Shown here: positions 39,751 to 48,783 of the stretch, piece by piece
How positions within the stretch are numbered: the stretch's first letter is position 1
How the letters are laid out: each line of letters opens with the position of its first letter
Translations under genes and position numbers: made by a program
The notes under the pieces: generated by a model
What the model saw: the letters and a program-made list of their open reading frames with translations, nothing else
What the model was told of the DNA's origin: nothing
The model's database searches: none
Source of the DNA: Methyloligella solikamskensis
Lineage (GTDB): Bacteria; Pseudomonadota; Alphaproteobacteria; Rhizobiales; Methyloligellaceae
Direction: 5' to 3'
Assembly: GCF_042676065.1 (NCBI RefSeq)
Contig: NZ_JBHTJO010000001.1
Location: forward strand, 310,001 to 374,000
Length of the DNA stretch: 64,000 nucleotides

Positions 39751-40490
39751 TCCTTTTTCCCGCGATTGATCTGAAAGACGGCGAGTGCGTGCGGCTGGTC
39801 CAGGGCGAGATGGACAAGGCGACGGTGTTCAATGCCGACCCCATCGCCCAGGCAGAGCAATTCGCCCTGCAGGGCTTCCGTTATCTTCACATCGTCGATC
39901 TGAACGGCGCCTTCGAGGGCAAGCCGGTGAACGCCGAAGCAGTCGAGGGCATCTTGAATGCGATCCATATCCCGACCCAGCTCGGCGGCGGCATCCGCGA
40001 TCTCGCCACGATCGAGATGTGGTTGGAGAAGGGGGTCGCGCGGGTGATCCTCGGGACTGCGGCGGTGCGCGATCCGGAACTCGTCAAAGAAGCGTGCAAG
40101 AAATTCCCCGGGCAGATCGCAGTGGGGATCGATGCCCGGGACGGGAAGGTCGCCATCGAAGGCTGGGCCGAGGCCAGCGAGCTTTCCGCGGCCGAGCTTG
40201 CGGCCCGGTTCGAGGATGCGGGTGTGACCGCGATCATCTACACGGATATCGCCAGGGACGGCGTGCTGAAGGGGCTGAACCTGGAAGCCTGCAAGGCCTT
40301 GGCCGAGCAGACGTCGATTCCGATCATCGCCAGCGGCGGCCTCGCTTCGGTCGACGATGTGAAGCGTCTGCTTCAGCCGGAATACGCGATGCTCGAAGGC
40401 GCGATCGCGGGCCGGGCGCTTTATGACGGACAGCTGGACGTCGACCGCGCCCTGGAGCTGATTGCCGAGGCCGACGCGAAGCGAACTTAA
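39747..40490 (+). CDS. hisA: Phosphoribosylformimino-AICAR-ribotide isomerase HisA
   Basis: HisA is a TIM-barrel isomerase in histidine synthesis. The start MILFPAIDLKDGECVRL overlaps hisH by 4 nt. The first catalytic aspartate is in PAIDLK and the second in YTDIARDG. Phosphate-binding loops include QLGGGIRD, ILGTAAV, IIASGGLAS and GAIAGRALY. The stop codon overlaps that of the convergent DUF421 gene by 4 nt. Confidence 0.96.
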   Translation: MILFPAIDLKDGECVRLVQGEMDKATVFNADPIAQAEQFALQGFRYLHIVDLNGAFEGKPVNAEAVEGILNAIHIPTQLGGGIRDLATIEMWLEKGVARVILGTAAVRDPELVKEACKKFPGQIAVGIDARDGKVAIEGWAEASELSAAELAARFEDAGVTAIIYTDIARDGVLKGLNLEACKALAEQTSIPIIASGGLASVDDVKRLLQPEYAMLEGAIAGRALYDGQLDVDRALELIAEADAKRT

Positions 40491-41002
40491 GCCGCTTTCC
40501 CGGGAATCACGGTGATCACGCCGTTGGGCGACAGGGTCATCAGCCGGGCCTGGTTGACCTTTTCCAGGCCTGCGCCGTGGAGCGCTTCCAGAATATCGGC
40601 GTGGGAAACCCCGTGACGGTGACAGTCCGCCTCGACGAGCTTGCCGTTCTTGGCCAGCACGATTGGGTCGCCCTCCAGAATGCTCGCGGCGGTCTTGCTC
40701 CTGGAAACGGCTTGGGCGAGCAGCCAGTGAAGCCCCATGAGCACGGTGACGGCGGCCATGGTGCCGCCGAGCGGGGCGTTGCCGGTGAGCGCACGGCTCA
40801 AGGCGGAGCCTGCAGTGACGGAGACGATGACGTCGAGGGCCGACCATTGGCCGAAGGTGCGGCGGCCGGCGGCGCGGATGAGCAGAAGGCCGTAGAAAAA
40901 GATCACGGCCGCCCGGGCGCATTCCTGCTCCCAGGTCGTATCTCCCGCCACGCCGAAGATGGTGTCGATCATGTCCATCGATTCGCCCCAGGCCCGAATC
41001 AT
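40487..41002 (-). CDS. DUF421 (YetF-like) membrane protein
   Basis: The 171-residue protein has hydrophobic segments near residues 30-48 (AAVIFFYGLLLIRAAG) and 75-100, and the DUF421 motif RRTFGQWSALDVIVSVTAGSAL (shown only as the conserved core). A small C-terminal domain contains ILEGDPIVLAKNGKLVEADC. YetF-type proteins have been linked to spore germination in bacilli; no alphaproteobacterial role is known. It lies on the opposite strand inside the his block and overlaps the end of hisA by 4 nt. An internal ATG at 40978 has a better upstream purine stretch and may be the true start. Confidence 0.82.
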   Translation of the reverse strand: MIRAWGESMDMIDTIFGVAGDTTWEQECARAAVIFFYGLLLIRAAGRRTFGQWSALDVIVSVTAGSALSRALTGNAPLGGTMAAVTVLMGLHWLLAQAVSRSKTAASILEGDPIVLAKNGKLVEADCHRHGVSHADILEALHGAGLEKVNQARLMTLSPNGVITVIPGKAA

Positions 41003-41119
41003 AGGCGGGAGGATTCGCCGCTGTCGATGGACCCTGGATCAAACGGCTCCCGGCCGTTAGATAGGCTGGGGATAACGGGCGATGAGGCCCGGTTTTTGCA
41101 AGAGTCGAGACGAGACAGA

Positions 41120-41896
41120 ATGCTGAAAGTGCGTGTCATACCCTGCCTGGACGTGAAGGATGGGCGCGTCGTGAAGGGCGTCAATTTCGTGGATCTGCAG
41201 GATGCGGGCGATCCGGTGGAGGCCGCGACGGCCTATGACGCGGCGGGGGCAGACGAGCTCTGCTTTCTCGACATCACCGCCAGCCACGAGGATCGCGACG
41301 TCATCTTCGACGTGGTGGAGCGGACGGCGGAGCGCTGCTTCATGCCGCTCACTGTGGGTGGCGGGGTGCGCACGGTCGACGATATCCGTAAGCTGCTGGA
41401 GGCCGGCGCCGACAAGGTCTCCATCAACACGGCGGCGGTGAAGAATCGCGGCTTCGTGAAGGAGGCGGCGGAAAAGTTCGGCGCTCAGTGCATCGTCGTC
41501 GCTATCGACGCGAAGCGGGTCTCCGGCGAGGGCGAGGCACCCCGTTGGGAGATCTTCACCCATGGCGGGCGCGAGCCGACGGGGATCGACGCTATCGAAT
41601 ACGCGAAGGAGGTCGTGGCGCTGGGTGCGGGCGAGATCCTGCTCACCTCCATGGACCGGGACGGCACGCGGGCCGGGTTCGATCTGGAGCTGACCCGGGC
41701 CATTGCCGATGCGGTCACCGTGCCGGTGATCGCCTCTGGCGGCGTCGGCAATCTGGACCATCTGGTTGAAGGCGTGCGGGACGGCCATGCCAGCGCCGTC
41801 CTGGCGGCCTCCATCTTCCATTACGGCGAATATTCCATCGGCGAGGCCAAGCAGCATATGGCAGATGCCGGCCTCGCCATGCGGCTTGACGTTTGA
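41120..41896 (+). CDS. hisF: Imidazole glycerol phosphate synthase subunit HisF
   Basis: HisF is the cyclase subunit that forms imidazoleglycerol phosphate and AICAR with ammonia from HisH. The true start is MLKVRVIPCLDVKDGRVVKG at 41120; the much longer open frame upstream is a shadow. Catalytic aspartates lie in CLDVKDG and LTSMDRDGTRAG. Other motifs are DITASHEDRD, LTVGGGVRTVDDI and VIASGGVGNLDHL. The length is 258 residues. Confidence 0.96.
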   Translation: MLKVRVIPCLDVKDGRVVKGVNFVDLQDAGDPVEAATAYDAAGADELCFLDITASHEDRDVIFDVVERTAERCFMPLTVGGGVRTVDDIRKLLEAGADKVSINTAAVKNRGFVKEAAEKFGAQCIVVAIDAKRVSGEGEAPRWEIFTHGGREPTGIDAIEYAKEVVALGAGEILLTSMDRDGTRAGFDLELTRAIADAVTVPVIASGGVGNLDHLVEGVRDGHASAVLAASIFHYGEYSIGEAKQHMADAGLAMRLDV

Positions 41897-41944
41897 CGCC
41901 GCACCCCCATTCCCCGAAAGCACATTCCGGTGTATGAGCGGCAG

Positions 41945-42268
41945 ATGAGCAGCACCATTCTCGAAGAGCTTGCGGCCACCATCCGGTCGCGGCGCGATGC
42001 CGATCCGGACGTGTCCTATACGCGCCGGCTGATGGACGGCGCGCCCCACAAGCCCGCCAAAAAGCTGGGCGAGGAGGCCGTCGAGACGGTGATCGCCGCC
42101 ATGTCTGAGGACGACAAGGCGCTCACCTCTGAGGCGGCCGACTTGGTCTATCATCTTCTGGTCGTGCTGGAGTGCCGGAATATCGACCTGGCCGATGTGC
42201 TCAAAGAGCTCGAATCCCGGGTCGGCACCTCCGGTATCGAAGAAAAACAGCGGCGCTCCGCCCGCTAG
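41945..42268 (+). CDS. hisE: Phosphoribosyl-ATP pyrophosphatase HisE
   Basis: HisE removes pyrophosphate from phosphoribosyl-ATP in histidine synthesis. The 107-residue protein shows the MazG-like helical core: KPAKKLGEEAVETVIAAM, EAADLVYHLLVVLECRNI. The ATG at 41945 is chosen; a GTG five codons upstream is possible. No hisI domain is attached, so cyclohydrolase is encoded elsewhere. coaA follows after 11 bp. Confidence 0.94.
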   Translation: MSSTILEELAATIRSRRDADPDVSYTRRLMDGAPHKPAKKLGEEAVETVIAAMSEDDKALTSEAADLVYHLLVVLECRNIDLADVLKELESRVGTSGIEEKQRRSAR

Positions 42269-42279
42269 CCAGCCGATTC

Positions 42280-43236
42280 ATGAATCCTCGCCCGACAGTC
42301 GATTTTTCGCCGTTTGCCGAGTATTCCCGCGAGGAATGGGCCCGGCTGCGCGCCGACACGCCCATGCCGCTGAGCGATGCGGAGCTGGAGGGGTTGAGCG
42401 GCCTGATCGAGCGGGTGTCGGCGGACGAGGTGGTGGAGATCTATCTGCCCATGAGCCGCCTGCTAAATCTCTATGTGGAGGCGGCGCAGACCCTGCATCA
42501 GGCCAGCGCGGAATTCCTGCGCAAGGCCGACAACAAGATGCCCTTCATCATCGGGCTTGCTGGCAGCGTAGCGGTCGGCAAGAGCACCACGGCCCGTGTG
42601 CTGCAGGCGCTTCTGTCGCGGTGGCCGAGCCATCCGAAGGTCGATCTGGTGCCGACGGACGGGTTTCTCTATCCGAACCGCGTGCTGGAGGAGAAGGAGC
42701 TTCTGAACCGGAAGGGTTTTCCGGAGAGCTACGACCTCACCTCCCTGCTGACCTTCCTGGCGGATGTGAAGTCAGGCCGGTCGAAGGTCCGCGCGCCGGT
42801 CTATTCCCACCTGATCTACGATCTAATGCCCAACCAGGTGATCGAGATCGAACGGCCCGATATCGTCATCGTCGAGGGGCTGAACGTTCTGCAGCCGGCG
42901 AAGAAGCTGCCGCAGGACGGCGAGGCAATCCCCTTCGTGTCTGATTTCTTCGACTTTTCGATCTTCATCGACGCGGAAGAGGATCTGATCGAGAGCTGGT
43001 ACATGGAGCGCTTCATGCGGCTCCGGCAGACCGCGTTCCGCGATCCGGCCTCCTACTTCCACCGCTATGCGGATATCTCCGACGAGGAGGCGCAGCGGAC
43101 CGGCCTTGCGATCTGGCGGGAGATCAATCTCGTCAATCTGCGGGAAAATGTGCTGCCGACCCGGCAGCGCGCGGATCTGATCCTGACCAAGGGCGAGGAT
43201 CACGCGGTGGAGACGGTGGCGCTCCGCAAACTATAG
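42280..43236 (+). CDS. coaA: Pantothenate kinase (type I)
   Basis: CoaA starts coenzyme A synthesis by phosphorylating pantothenate. The ATG at 42280 gives 318 residues; a longer frame reading back into hisE is a shadow. The P-loop is GLAGSVAVGKSTTARVLQ. Other motifs are VDLVPTDGFLYPNRVLEE, RKGFPESYD, YSHLIYD and EGLNVLQPAK. The sequence is complete with no missing key residue. It follows hisE closely, a known arrangement in Rhizobiales. Confidence 0.96.
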   Translation: MNPRPTVDFSPFAEYSREEWARLRADTPMPLSDAELEGLSGLIERVSADEVVEIYLPMSRLLNLYVEAAQTLHQASAEFLRKADNKMPFIIGLAGSVAVGKSTTARVLQALLSRWPSHPKVDLVPTDGFLYPNRVLEEKELLNRKGFPESYDLTSLLTFLADVKSGRSKVRAPVYSHLIYDLMPNQVIEIERPDIVIVEGLNVLQPAKKLPQDGEAIPFVSDFFDFSIFIDAEEDLIESWYMERFMRLRQTAFRDPASYFHRYADISDEEAQRTGLAIWREINLVNLRENVLPTRQRADLILTKGEDHAVETVALRKL

Positions 43237-43261
43237 AAGCGCCACCTTCTCGTCCCCCAAC

Positions 43262-44302
43262 TTATTCGTAGTAGAGGCCTTCCGGACCGAGGCCGATATT
43301 CAGGCGCAGCATGGTCCGGCTGGCGAAGGCGTCCGTGTCGTCGATGCGGGTCACGTCGCCGGTGTTGGAATTGGAGTACTGCATCTCCGGCACCCAGGAG
43401 ATGTACTCGTAGGTGCTCATGAGGGAGACGCTGGTCCGCGGCGTGAACTGCTTGCGGGTCTCCAGGGTCAGACCACCGATGAAGGCCGTGTCGTCGGTGG
43501 AGAGCCCCAGGCTGTTGCCCGGCACGCGGCCCTGATAATCGGTGTCGACACCGTAGACACCGGCATAGGCCTTGAAGCCCGCCTCAAGCCCCAGACCCGA
43601 CCGGAAGTTCTGGAAGATCGGCAGCTCGTAATCGCCGCCAATGGCCAGATAGGCACCGTAGTAGCTGGTATCCAGCGACTCGTTATAGGTGCCACCGTTG
43701 ATCCCGCTCAGAGTGCGGAAGTTGATCGAGGTGTCCTGGTTGATCTCGCGGATGTCGCCGCCCAGCGCCACGTAGGTGGCGTTGATGATCGGCACGCCCG
43801 GGGTGCCTTCCATGTAATAGCGGCCTTCGAGCTGGGTGCCCCAGTGATCGACATCGCGCTTGGTGCGCTCGCGCAGATCCACGCCCACCGGGGTGGTCGC
43901 GTTGGCGCCGGTGAGATTACTGGCCTCGCAGCTCTGAGCAGCGCTCGCCGCGCAGCGGACGCCCTTCTCCTGGTCGATGCCGCTCCAGAAGCCCCCCAGC
44001 GCGATCGCGGTGGAGGCGCCCCACGGCACCAGCAGCTCGCCGCTCACGGCGCCGCCGAACTCGTCCTCGAAGCCGTTGCTGTTGGGATATTCGCGGTTGC
44101 CGCTGGGACCGGATCGATACCCGAATCGGATATCGGGCAAATCCAAACGGCTCAAGCCGCCGCCAATGGAAAGCTCGGCCTCGCCCACCTTCGTGGTGGC
44201 GACGCCAGGCATGCTGTAGTCCTGCGCCGAGGCGGGATAAGCCACTCCAGCCAGTGCGACAGCACCGATAAGTCCAGCCGTGATATGCCCGATACGCAGC
44301 AT
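43262..44302 (-). CDS. Probable outer-membrane beta-barrel protein
   Basis: The 346-residue protein begins with a clear signal peptide (MLRIGHITAGLIGAVALAG, cleavage likely after PASA). The mature part is rich in alternating beta strands with aromatic girdles, such as YYGAYLAIGGDYELPIF and GLGLEAGFKAYAGVYG. Two cysteines lie in VRCAASAAQSCEAS. It fits an outer-membrane barrel, but the last residue is not the usual phenylalanine (it ends GLYYE). GGAGGGA before the ATG at 44302 fixes the start. No specific function can be given. Confidence 0.72.
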   Translation of the reverse strand: MLRIGHITAGLIGAVALAGVAYPASAQDYSMPGVATTKVGEAELSIGGGLSRLDLPDIRFGYRSGPSGNREYPNSNGFEDEFGGAVSGELLVPWGASTAIALGGFWSGIDQEKGVRCAASAAQSCEASNLTGANATTPVGVDLRERTKRDVDHWGTQLEGRYYMEGTPGVPIINATYVALGGDIREINQDTSINFRTLSGINGGTYNESLDTSYYGAYLAIGGDYELPIFQNFRSGLGLEAGFKAYAGVYGVDTDYQGRVPGNSLGLSTDDTAFIGGLTLETRKQFTPRTSVSLMSTYEYISWVPEMQYSNSNTGDVTRIDDTDAFASRTMLRLNIGLGPEGLYYE

Positions 44303-44423
44303 GTAAGTCCCTCCTCGCCGATCTAACTTGTCAAAATAACTGCGAGAGCGGGTAAACGTAACTGGCATAAGATAAATTTCGGCTGGGCGTGATAATTCAG
44401 CCACAAGCCACCAACAGCCCCGA

Positions 44424-45404
44424 TCAGGCGTCGCTGAGCAGGGTTTTTAGCGAGATTTCCGGCCGTGCGCCGATATGGGAGATCACCTCGGCTGCGGCGA
44501 GGCTGCCCAGCCGTCCGCAGGTCTCCAGGGTCTCGCCACGGGACAGCCCGTAGAGGAAGCCCGCAGCATAGAGATCGCCGGCGCCCGTGACGTCCACTAC
44601 TGATTCGACGTTTTCCGGCGGAATCGACACCGGGCTGCCGTCGGCGAACACCATGGAGCCCTCTTCGGAGCGGGTCAGGACGGCGAGCTCGCAATCGGCC
44701 GCCATGCTTTTGGCCGCATCGTCGAAATTGTTGGCTTCGTAAAGGGCCGTCGCCTCCTTCTCGTTGGCGAAGACGATATCGGCCCCCTCCTTCACCAGCT
44801 TCAGGAAGTCGTCCCGGTGCCGGTCGACGCAGAAGGCGTCGGACAGGCTGAGCGCCACCTTGCCGCCGGCCTCGCGGGTCATGCGGGCCGCCTCGTGGAA
44901 GGCCTTCTTCGCTTCGGGCTGGTCGAACAGATAGCCTTCAAGGAACACGATCTTGGCGTTGTCGATCAGTTCCTTGCTGAGATCGGCGGTGGTGAAGCCC
45001 GTGCCGGCTCCGATGAAGGTGCTCATGGTGCGCTCGCCGTCCGGGGACACCATGACCAGGCAGCGGCCGGTGCCGATATCGCCCGGGGACGTGTCGTAGG
45101 AGACACCGAGGGAGGTGATGTCGTGGCGGAACACCTTGCCGAACTGATCGTGGCCGACCTTGCCGATGAAGCCGACCTTTGCGCCGAAGGAGGCGAGACC
45201 GGCGATGGTGTTGGCGACGGAGCCGCCGGAGCGTTCGGTCGCGGGGCCCATATCGCTGTAGAGGTTCTCGATGGCGTCTTCCTCGATGAGCTGCATGAAG
45301 CCCTTCTGCAGGTCATGCTTGGTGAGAAAGCGATCCTCCACACGGGCGATCACATCGACGACGGCATTGCCGATGCCTACGACGTCATACTCACGATTCT
45401 CCAT
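44424..45404 (-). CDS. PfkB-family sugar/adenosine kinase
   Basis: The 326-residue kinase has the ribokinase signatures RSGGSVANTIAGLASFG near residue 58 and DVTGAGDLYAAGFLYGLSRG near the C-terminus, with the catalytic aspartate in GAGD. Features such as YDVVGIGNAVVDVIARV and the GYLFDQP segment fit the bacterial adenosine-kinase group. Purine salvage is therefore the likely role, although other sugars are possible. It is followed by no obvious operon partner; the OMP gene lies 121 bp further. Confidence 0.85.
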   Translation of the reverse strand: MENREYDVVGIGNAVVDVIARVEDRFLTKHDLQKGFMQLIEEDAIENLYSDMGPATERSGGSVANTIAGLASFGAKVGFIGKVGHDQFGKVFRHDITSLGVSYDTSPGDIGTGRCLVMVSPDGERTMSTFIGAGTGFTTADLSKELIDNAKIVFLEGYLFDQPEAKKAFHEAARMTREAGGKVALSLSDAFCVDRHRDDFLKLVKEGADIVFANEKEATALYEANNFDDAAKSMAADCELAVLTRSEEGSMVFADGSPVSIPPENVESVVDVTGAGDLYAAGFLYGLSRGETLETCGRLGSLAAAEVISHIGARPEISLKTLLSDA

Positions 45405-45510
45405 TCAGCGCGCTCCCTTCTGAAAATTGTGGGGTGGATGTTTCGGCTTATGACTGGCACCGAAAGCAGCCAGCACTATAGTCGCGCGGCCTTAGAAAAC
45501 GGAACCGCTT

Positions 45511-46191
45511 ATGATCAACGCTGCACTCGAAGCTTTTCGCGACCTTCTCACCCCGCCTTTCCGTGCCGTTGCGCTGAAGGTGCTGGGTCTGACGATCCTG
45601 CTGCTTGTCGTGACGATCGTCGGGATCGAATGGGTGTTCGGCTATCTCGTGGAGTGGCCGAGCTGGGTCGAGAACTTGATTCAGGTGCTTGGCGGGTTGG
45701 TGCTGGTGGTCGGATCCATGTTCCTGATCCCGCCCATCTCTTCTCTTATCGTGGGCCTCTATCTCGATGAGATCGCCGAAGCGGTGGAGCAGCAGCATTA
45801 CCCGGAGCAGCCGCCGGGCGAGGAGCTCCCCGTGGGGATCTCCGTCTGGCTGGCGATCAAGTTCTTCTTCGTGGTGATCGGCGTCAATATCCTGGTGCTG
45901 CTTCTACTGATCGTGCCCGGGGTCAATCTGGTCGCCTTCTATGTGGGCAACGGCTACCTTCTGGGCCGGGAGTTTTTCGAGATGGTGGCCATGCGCTACA
46001 TGCCCGTGGCGGAGGCCAGGGCGTTCCGGAAGCAGAACAGCTTCTACGTCTTCCTGTGCGGGCTGCTGATCGCGGGCATCGCTTCGGTCCCGATTCTGAA
46101 TTTGCTGACACCGCTCTTCGCCACCGCCTTTATGGTGCATGTCTTCAAGCGCATGGCGATGCGCAAGCAGATCGGTCTCCCGGCGGCGTAG
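45511..46191 (+). CDS. EI24/CysZ-like membrane protein
   Basis: The 226-residue polytopic protein has about four hydrophobic segments: near residues 22-42, 60-85, 110-135 and 175-200 (KVLGLTILLLVVTIVGIEW and LLLLIVPGVNLVAFYVGNGY are examples). The GNGYLLGREFFEMVAMRYM segment marks the EI24 family. E. coli CysZ is a sulfate transporter of this fold, and that role is possible but not shown here. It converges on the first Ntn amidase gene, with a hairpin between them. Confidence 0.8.
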   Translation: MINAALEAFRDLLTPPFRAVALKVLGLTILLLVVTIVGIEWVFGYLVEWPSWVENLIQVLGGLVLVVGSMFLIPPISSLIVGLYLDEIAEAVEQQHYPEQPPGEELPVGISVWLAIKFFFVVIGVNILVLLLLIVPGVNLVAFYVGNGYLLGREFFEMVAMRYMPVAEARAFRKQNSFYVFLCGLLIAGIASVPILNLLTPLFATAFMVHVFKRMAMRKQIGLPAA

Positions 46192-46204
46192 CCCTAAACG
46201 GGTG

Positions 46205-46240
46205 CGAGAAGGGCCGCACCTTGCGGCACGGCCCCTCTCT
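46205..46240 (-). terminator. GC hairpin between convergent genes
   Basis: GGGCCG (46211-46216) pairs with CGGCCC (46229-46234), and an inner GCCGC/GCGGC stem is possible. It is followed on the minus strand by TTCTCG, a weak T-run. It would end the first Ntn amidase gene. A related hairpin follows its paralogue at 47524-47550. Confidence 0.6.
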
Positions 46241-46259
46241 CGATTGCTTCTCTTTGCCG

Positions 46260-47375
46260 CTACTGCCGAAGGCTGGCGGAGTCCTTGGCCTTGGGCGCCT
46301 TGAGTTTCGGGATCTCGTAGGTCTGATCGATCGGGATCGCGATCATCTCCTTGGCGTCGAGATCGAAGTCGTTCAGATCGACCTCGCGCAGGGCCTGAAA
46401 ATCCTCGGTCTTGAAGTAGTAGCGCTTGCCGGTCATGTCGGCGACGGTCGACCACTCGGTGATCTCGTTCACGCCCTGGCCTTCGCGCACGAAACCGGCC
46501 GGGATGTCGAAGTTGTTCACGATATGCTCGGCCATGCGGACGCCGCTATCGGTGTCGGGCTGCACCTCCGAAGAGATAGCCAGGCCCAGGACGCGAATGA
46601 AGCGCGACGGCGGGGTCGGATCGCCCGGCACGCCGAGCATGCCGCTGCCCTGACCGAAGGACGCGATGGTTTCGCCATCGATCTTCAGAGGCGGCACGTT
46701 GAACGGTGAGAGCTTCACATAGTTGCGCAGATTGGTCAGGTGCCAGTCGAAGCCCGGCGAGTTGGTCATCACGCCCAGCGGGTTGTCATAGACCTTGAGC
46801 TTGCCGTCGACGGGTTCGATCACGATGGAGTTCCCGTTCGTGTCGTGCAGGGTGTAGTGCAGCGGCAGGGAGGTGATGTCACCTACCTTGAAGGGCAGCG
46901 GGAAGTCGGCGAGCTGCACGTTGGCGAGCGCCGCTTTGACTTCGTCCGTGGTGGCGAAGTTGGTCAGAACCCAGCTCAGGAACTGCCAGGGACCCATGGC
47001 TTTCGCCGCATCGGCCTCGTCGGCGGGCACGTAGCCGGCATAGCCCGGGAAATAGAGGGTGCCGCCGGTCAGGCCTTTCTCGTTCATGCCGTCAACGATG
47101 AACGGGGTGTCAAGAACGTTCATTCCGGTAGCGGCGTATTTGGCCTTCCAGGTCCAGCCGCCTTGGCCCGATTTTGTGGCGGCCTCGTAGGCGTAGCCAC
47201 GCGGGACAACGACGATCTCGGACTTGAGGGGGATGCCGAACTCCATGGTCCGGCCGTAGATCGGGTCGCCGTCCTTGGTTTTGATGAGGAAGCTGGTGCA
47301 GGCGTTCGCGGCGGGTGCGAAGGCAAGCGAGGCAGCGGCAGTCAGGCACGCAAGATTGCGAAGGGCAGACAGCAT
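46260..47375 (-). CDS. Choloylglycine-hydrolase-type Ntn amidase, copy 1
   Basis: The 371-residue protein has a signal peptide (MLSALRNLACLTAAASLAFA, cleavage after PAANA) immediately followed by the nucleophile Cys26 in CTSFLIKTKDGDPIYGRT. Arg42 matches Arg18 of bile-salt hydrolases when Cys is numbered 2. The family includes penicillin V acylase, bile-salt hydrolase and gram-negative homoserine-lactone acylases. Signal-peptide removal alone would expose the active cysteine, as in periplasmic members. The ATG at 47375 is preceded by CGGAG. It is a tandem paralogue of the next gene. Substrate is unknown. Confidence 0.85.
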   Translation of the reverse strand: MLSALRNLACLTAAASLAFAPAANACTSFLIKTKDGDPIYGRTMEFGIPLKSEIVVVPRGYAYEAATKSGQGGWTWKAKYAATGMNVLDTPFIVDGMNEKGLTGGTLYFPGYAGYVPADEADAAKAMGPWQFLSWVLTNFATTDEVKAALANVQLADFPLPFKVGDITSLPLHYTLHDTNGNSIVIEPVDGKLKVYDNPLGVMTNSPGFDWHLTNLRNYVKLSPFNVPPLKIDGETIASFGQGSGMLGVPGDPTPPSRFIRVLGLAISSEVQPDTDSGVRMAEHIVNNFDIPAGFVREGQGVNEITEWSTVADMTGKRYYFKTEDFQALREVDLNDFDLDAKEMIAIPIDQTYEIPKLKAPKAKDSASLRQ

Positions 47376-47520
47376 TATCGTCACTCCGGAAAGTGGATCA
47401 ATTGAACCGGGTGCGAGCTAACCATCTGATCGTAAAGATCTTTGCTGCTTCGCACATTCAAATTGTCGATATCGGGACTTATCTCGGCGAGTGGCCATGT
47501 CTCGGTGGGATCCGGAAATG

Positions 47521-47550
47521 AAAAAGGGCCGCGCTTTCGGCACGGCCCTT
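47521..47550 (-). terminator. Intrinsic terminator of the second Ntn amidase gene
   Basis: A perfect 8-bp stem AAGGGCCG/CGGCCCTT (47524-47531 with 47543-47550) has an 11-nt loop. On the minus strand a run of T follows at 47525-47521. It resembles the hairpin after the first copy, which suggests that the terminator was part of the duplicated unit. Confidence 0.8.
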
Positions 47551-47576
47551 CTTCGCGTCCACAAAGGGTGCTGCTG

Positions 47577-48692
47577 TTACTGCAGGCTTGCGGAGTCCTT
47601 GCCCTTCGGCGGCATGACCGCCGGGATCTCGTTGACCTGGTCGATGGAGATTTCGACCAGGTTTTTGGCGTCGAGGTTGAAATCCTTCATGTTGATCTGG
47701 CGAAGGGTCTGATCCTCGTAGGTCTTGAAGTAGTAGATCTTGTTCCTCGTGTCGGCGATGACGCTCCACTGGGTGATGTCGTCAGGTGCCGCGGTGCCGG
47801 GCCGGGAATAGCCTTCCATCAGATCGAAATTGTTCAGGATGTGCTCAGCCGTGTTGACCGCTTTTTCGGTATCAGGCTGGACCGCCGCGGAGATCGAGTA
47901 GGCGAGCACGCGGATGAAGCGCGACGGCGGGGTCGAGTCGCCCGGAATGCCCAGCATGCCGCTGCCCATACCGAAGGAGGCGAAGGTCTCGCCATTGATC
48001 TTCAGAGGCTCGGCGGGATAGGGCGAAAGCTTCACGTAGTTGCGCAGATTGGTCAGGTGCCAATCGAAGGTCGGCGCGTTGGTGAGAACGCCCAGCGGAT
48101 TGTCGTACACCTTGAGCTCGCCGTTGATTGGCTCGACGACGATAGAATTCCCGCTCGCATCGTGAAGTGTGAAGTGAAGCGGGATCGATTTAAGTCCGCC
48201 CAGATCGAAGGGCGGCGCGAAATTGGCGAGCTGAATATCGGCGAGCCCCTTCTTCACCTCATCGACGGTGGCGTAGTTCGTGAGCGCCCAGGTGAGGAAC
48301 TGCCAGGGGCCCATGGCCTTCTGGAGGTCAGCCTTCTGGGGATCCACATAACCGACATAGTCGGGGAAGTAGAGCATTCCGCCGGCGAGACCCTTCTCGT
48401 TGATGCCGTCGACGAGATCGGGGGTGCCCAGCCAGTTCATGCCGGTAGCGGCGTATTTGCCGGTCCAGCTCCAGCCCTTCTTGCCGGGCAGGCTGGCCGC
48501 TTCATAGGTGATGCCGCGGGGAACGACGGCGAGGTTCGACTTCAGCGCAAAGCCGAACTCCATGGTGCGCCCGTAGATCGGATCGCCGTCCTTGGTCTTG
48601 ATGAGGAAGCTCGTGCAGGCGTTGGCCGTAGGCGCAAAGGCCAGAGAAGCCGCAGTGGCTACGCAGAGCAGGGTGCGCAATGAGGAAAACAT
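47577..48692 (-). CDS. Choloylglycine-hydrolase-type Ntn amidase, copy 2
   Basis: This 371-residue protein is the same length as its neighbour and shares its layout: signal peptide MFSSLRTLLCVATAASLAFA, cleavage after PTANA, Cys26 as the predicted nucleophile and CTSFLIKTKDGDPIYGRTME. Differences cluster in the centre and the C-terminus, so the copies have diverged and may have different specificities. CGGAGA precedes the ATG at 48692. Each gene has its own promoter-sized gap and terminator, so the pair probably is transcribed independently. Confidence 0.85.
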   Translation of the reverse strand: MFSSLRTLLCVATAASLAFAPTANACTSFLIKTKDGDPIYGRTMEFGFALKSNLAVVPRGITYEAASLPGKKGWSWTGKYAATGMNWLGTPDLVDGINEKGLAGGMLYFPDYVGYVDPQKADLQKAMGPWQFLTWALTNYATVDEVKKGLADIQLANFAPPFDLGGLKSIPLHFTLHDASGNSIVVEPINGELKVYDNPLGVLTNAPTFDWHLTNLRNYVKLSPYPAEPLKINGETFASFGMGSGMLGIPGDSTPPSRFIRVLAYSISAAVQPDTEKAVNTAEHILNNFDLMEGYSRPGTAAPDDITQWSVIADTRNKIYYFKTYEDQTLRQINMKDFNLDAKNLVEISIDQVNEIPAVMPPKGKDSASLQ

Positions 48693-48783
48693 CGAAGTAT
48701 CTCCGAAACAATCTTAGTCCAGCGGTCTGAAGATCTAGCTGGAAAGTCTGAAAATCCTTTTCGGAGGATCGAATCAAATTTCG

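Noticed and set aside
40577..41119. Upstream extension of the hisF frame
   Set aside because: The open stretch lies antisense to the DUF421 gene and does not resemble HisF; the family start at MLKVRVIPCLDVK is clear.
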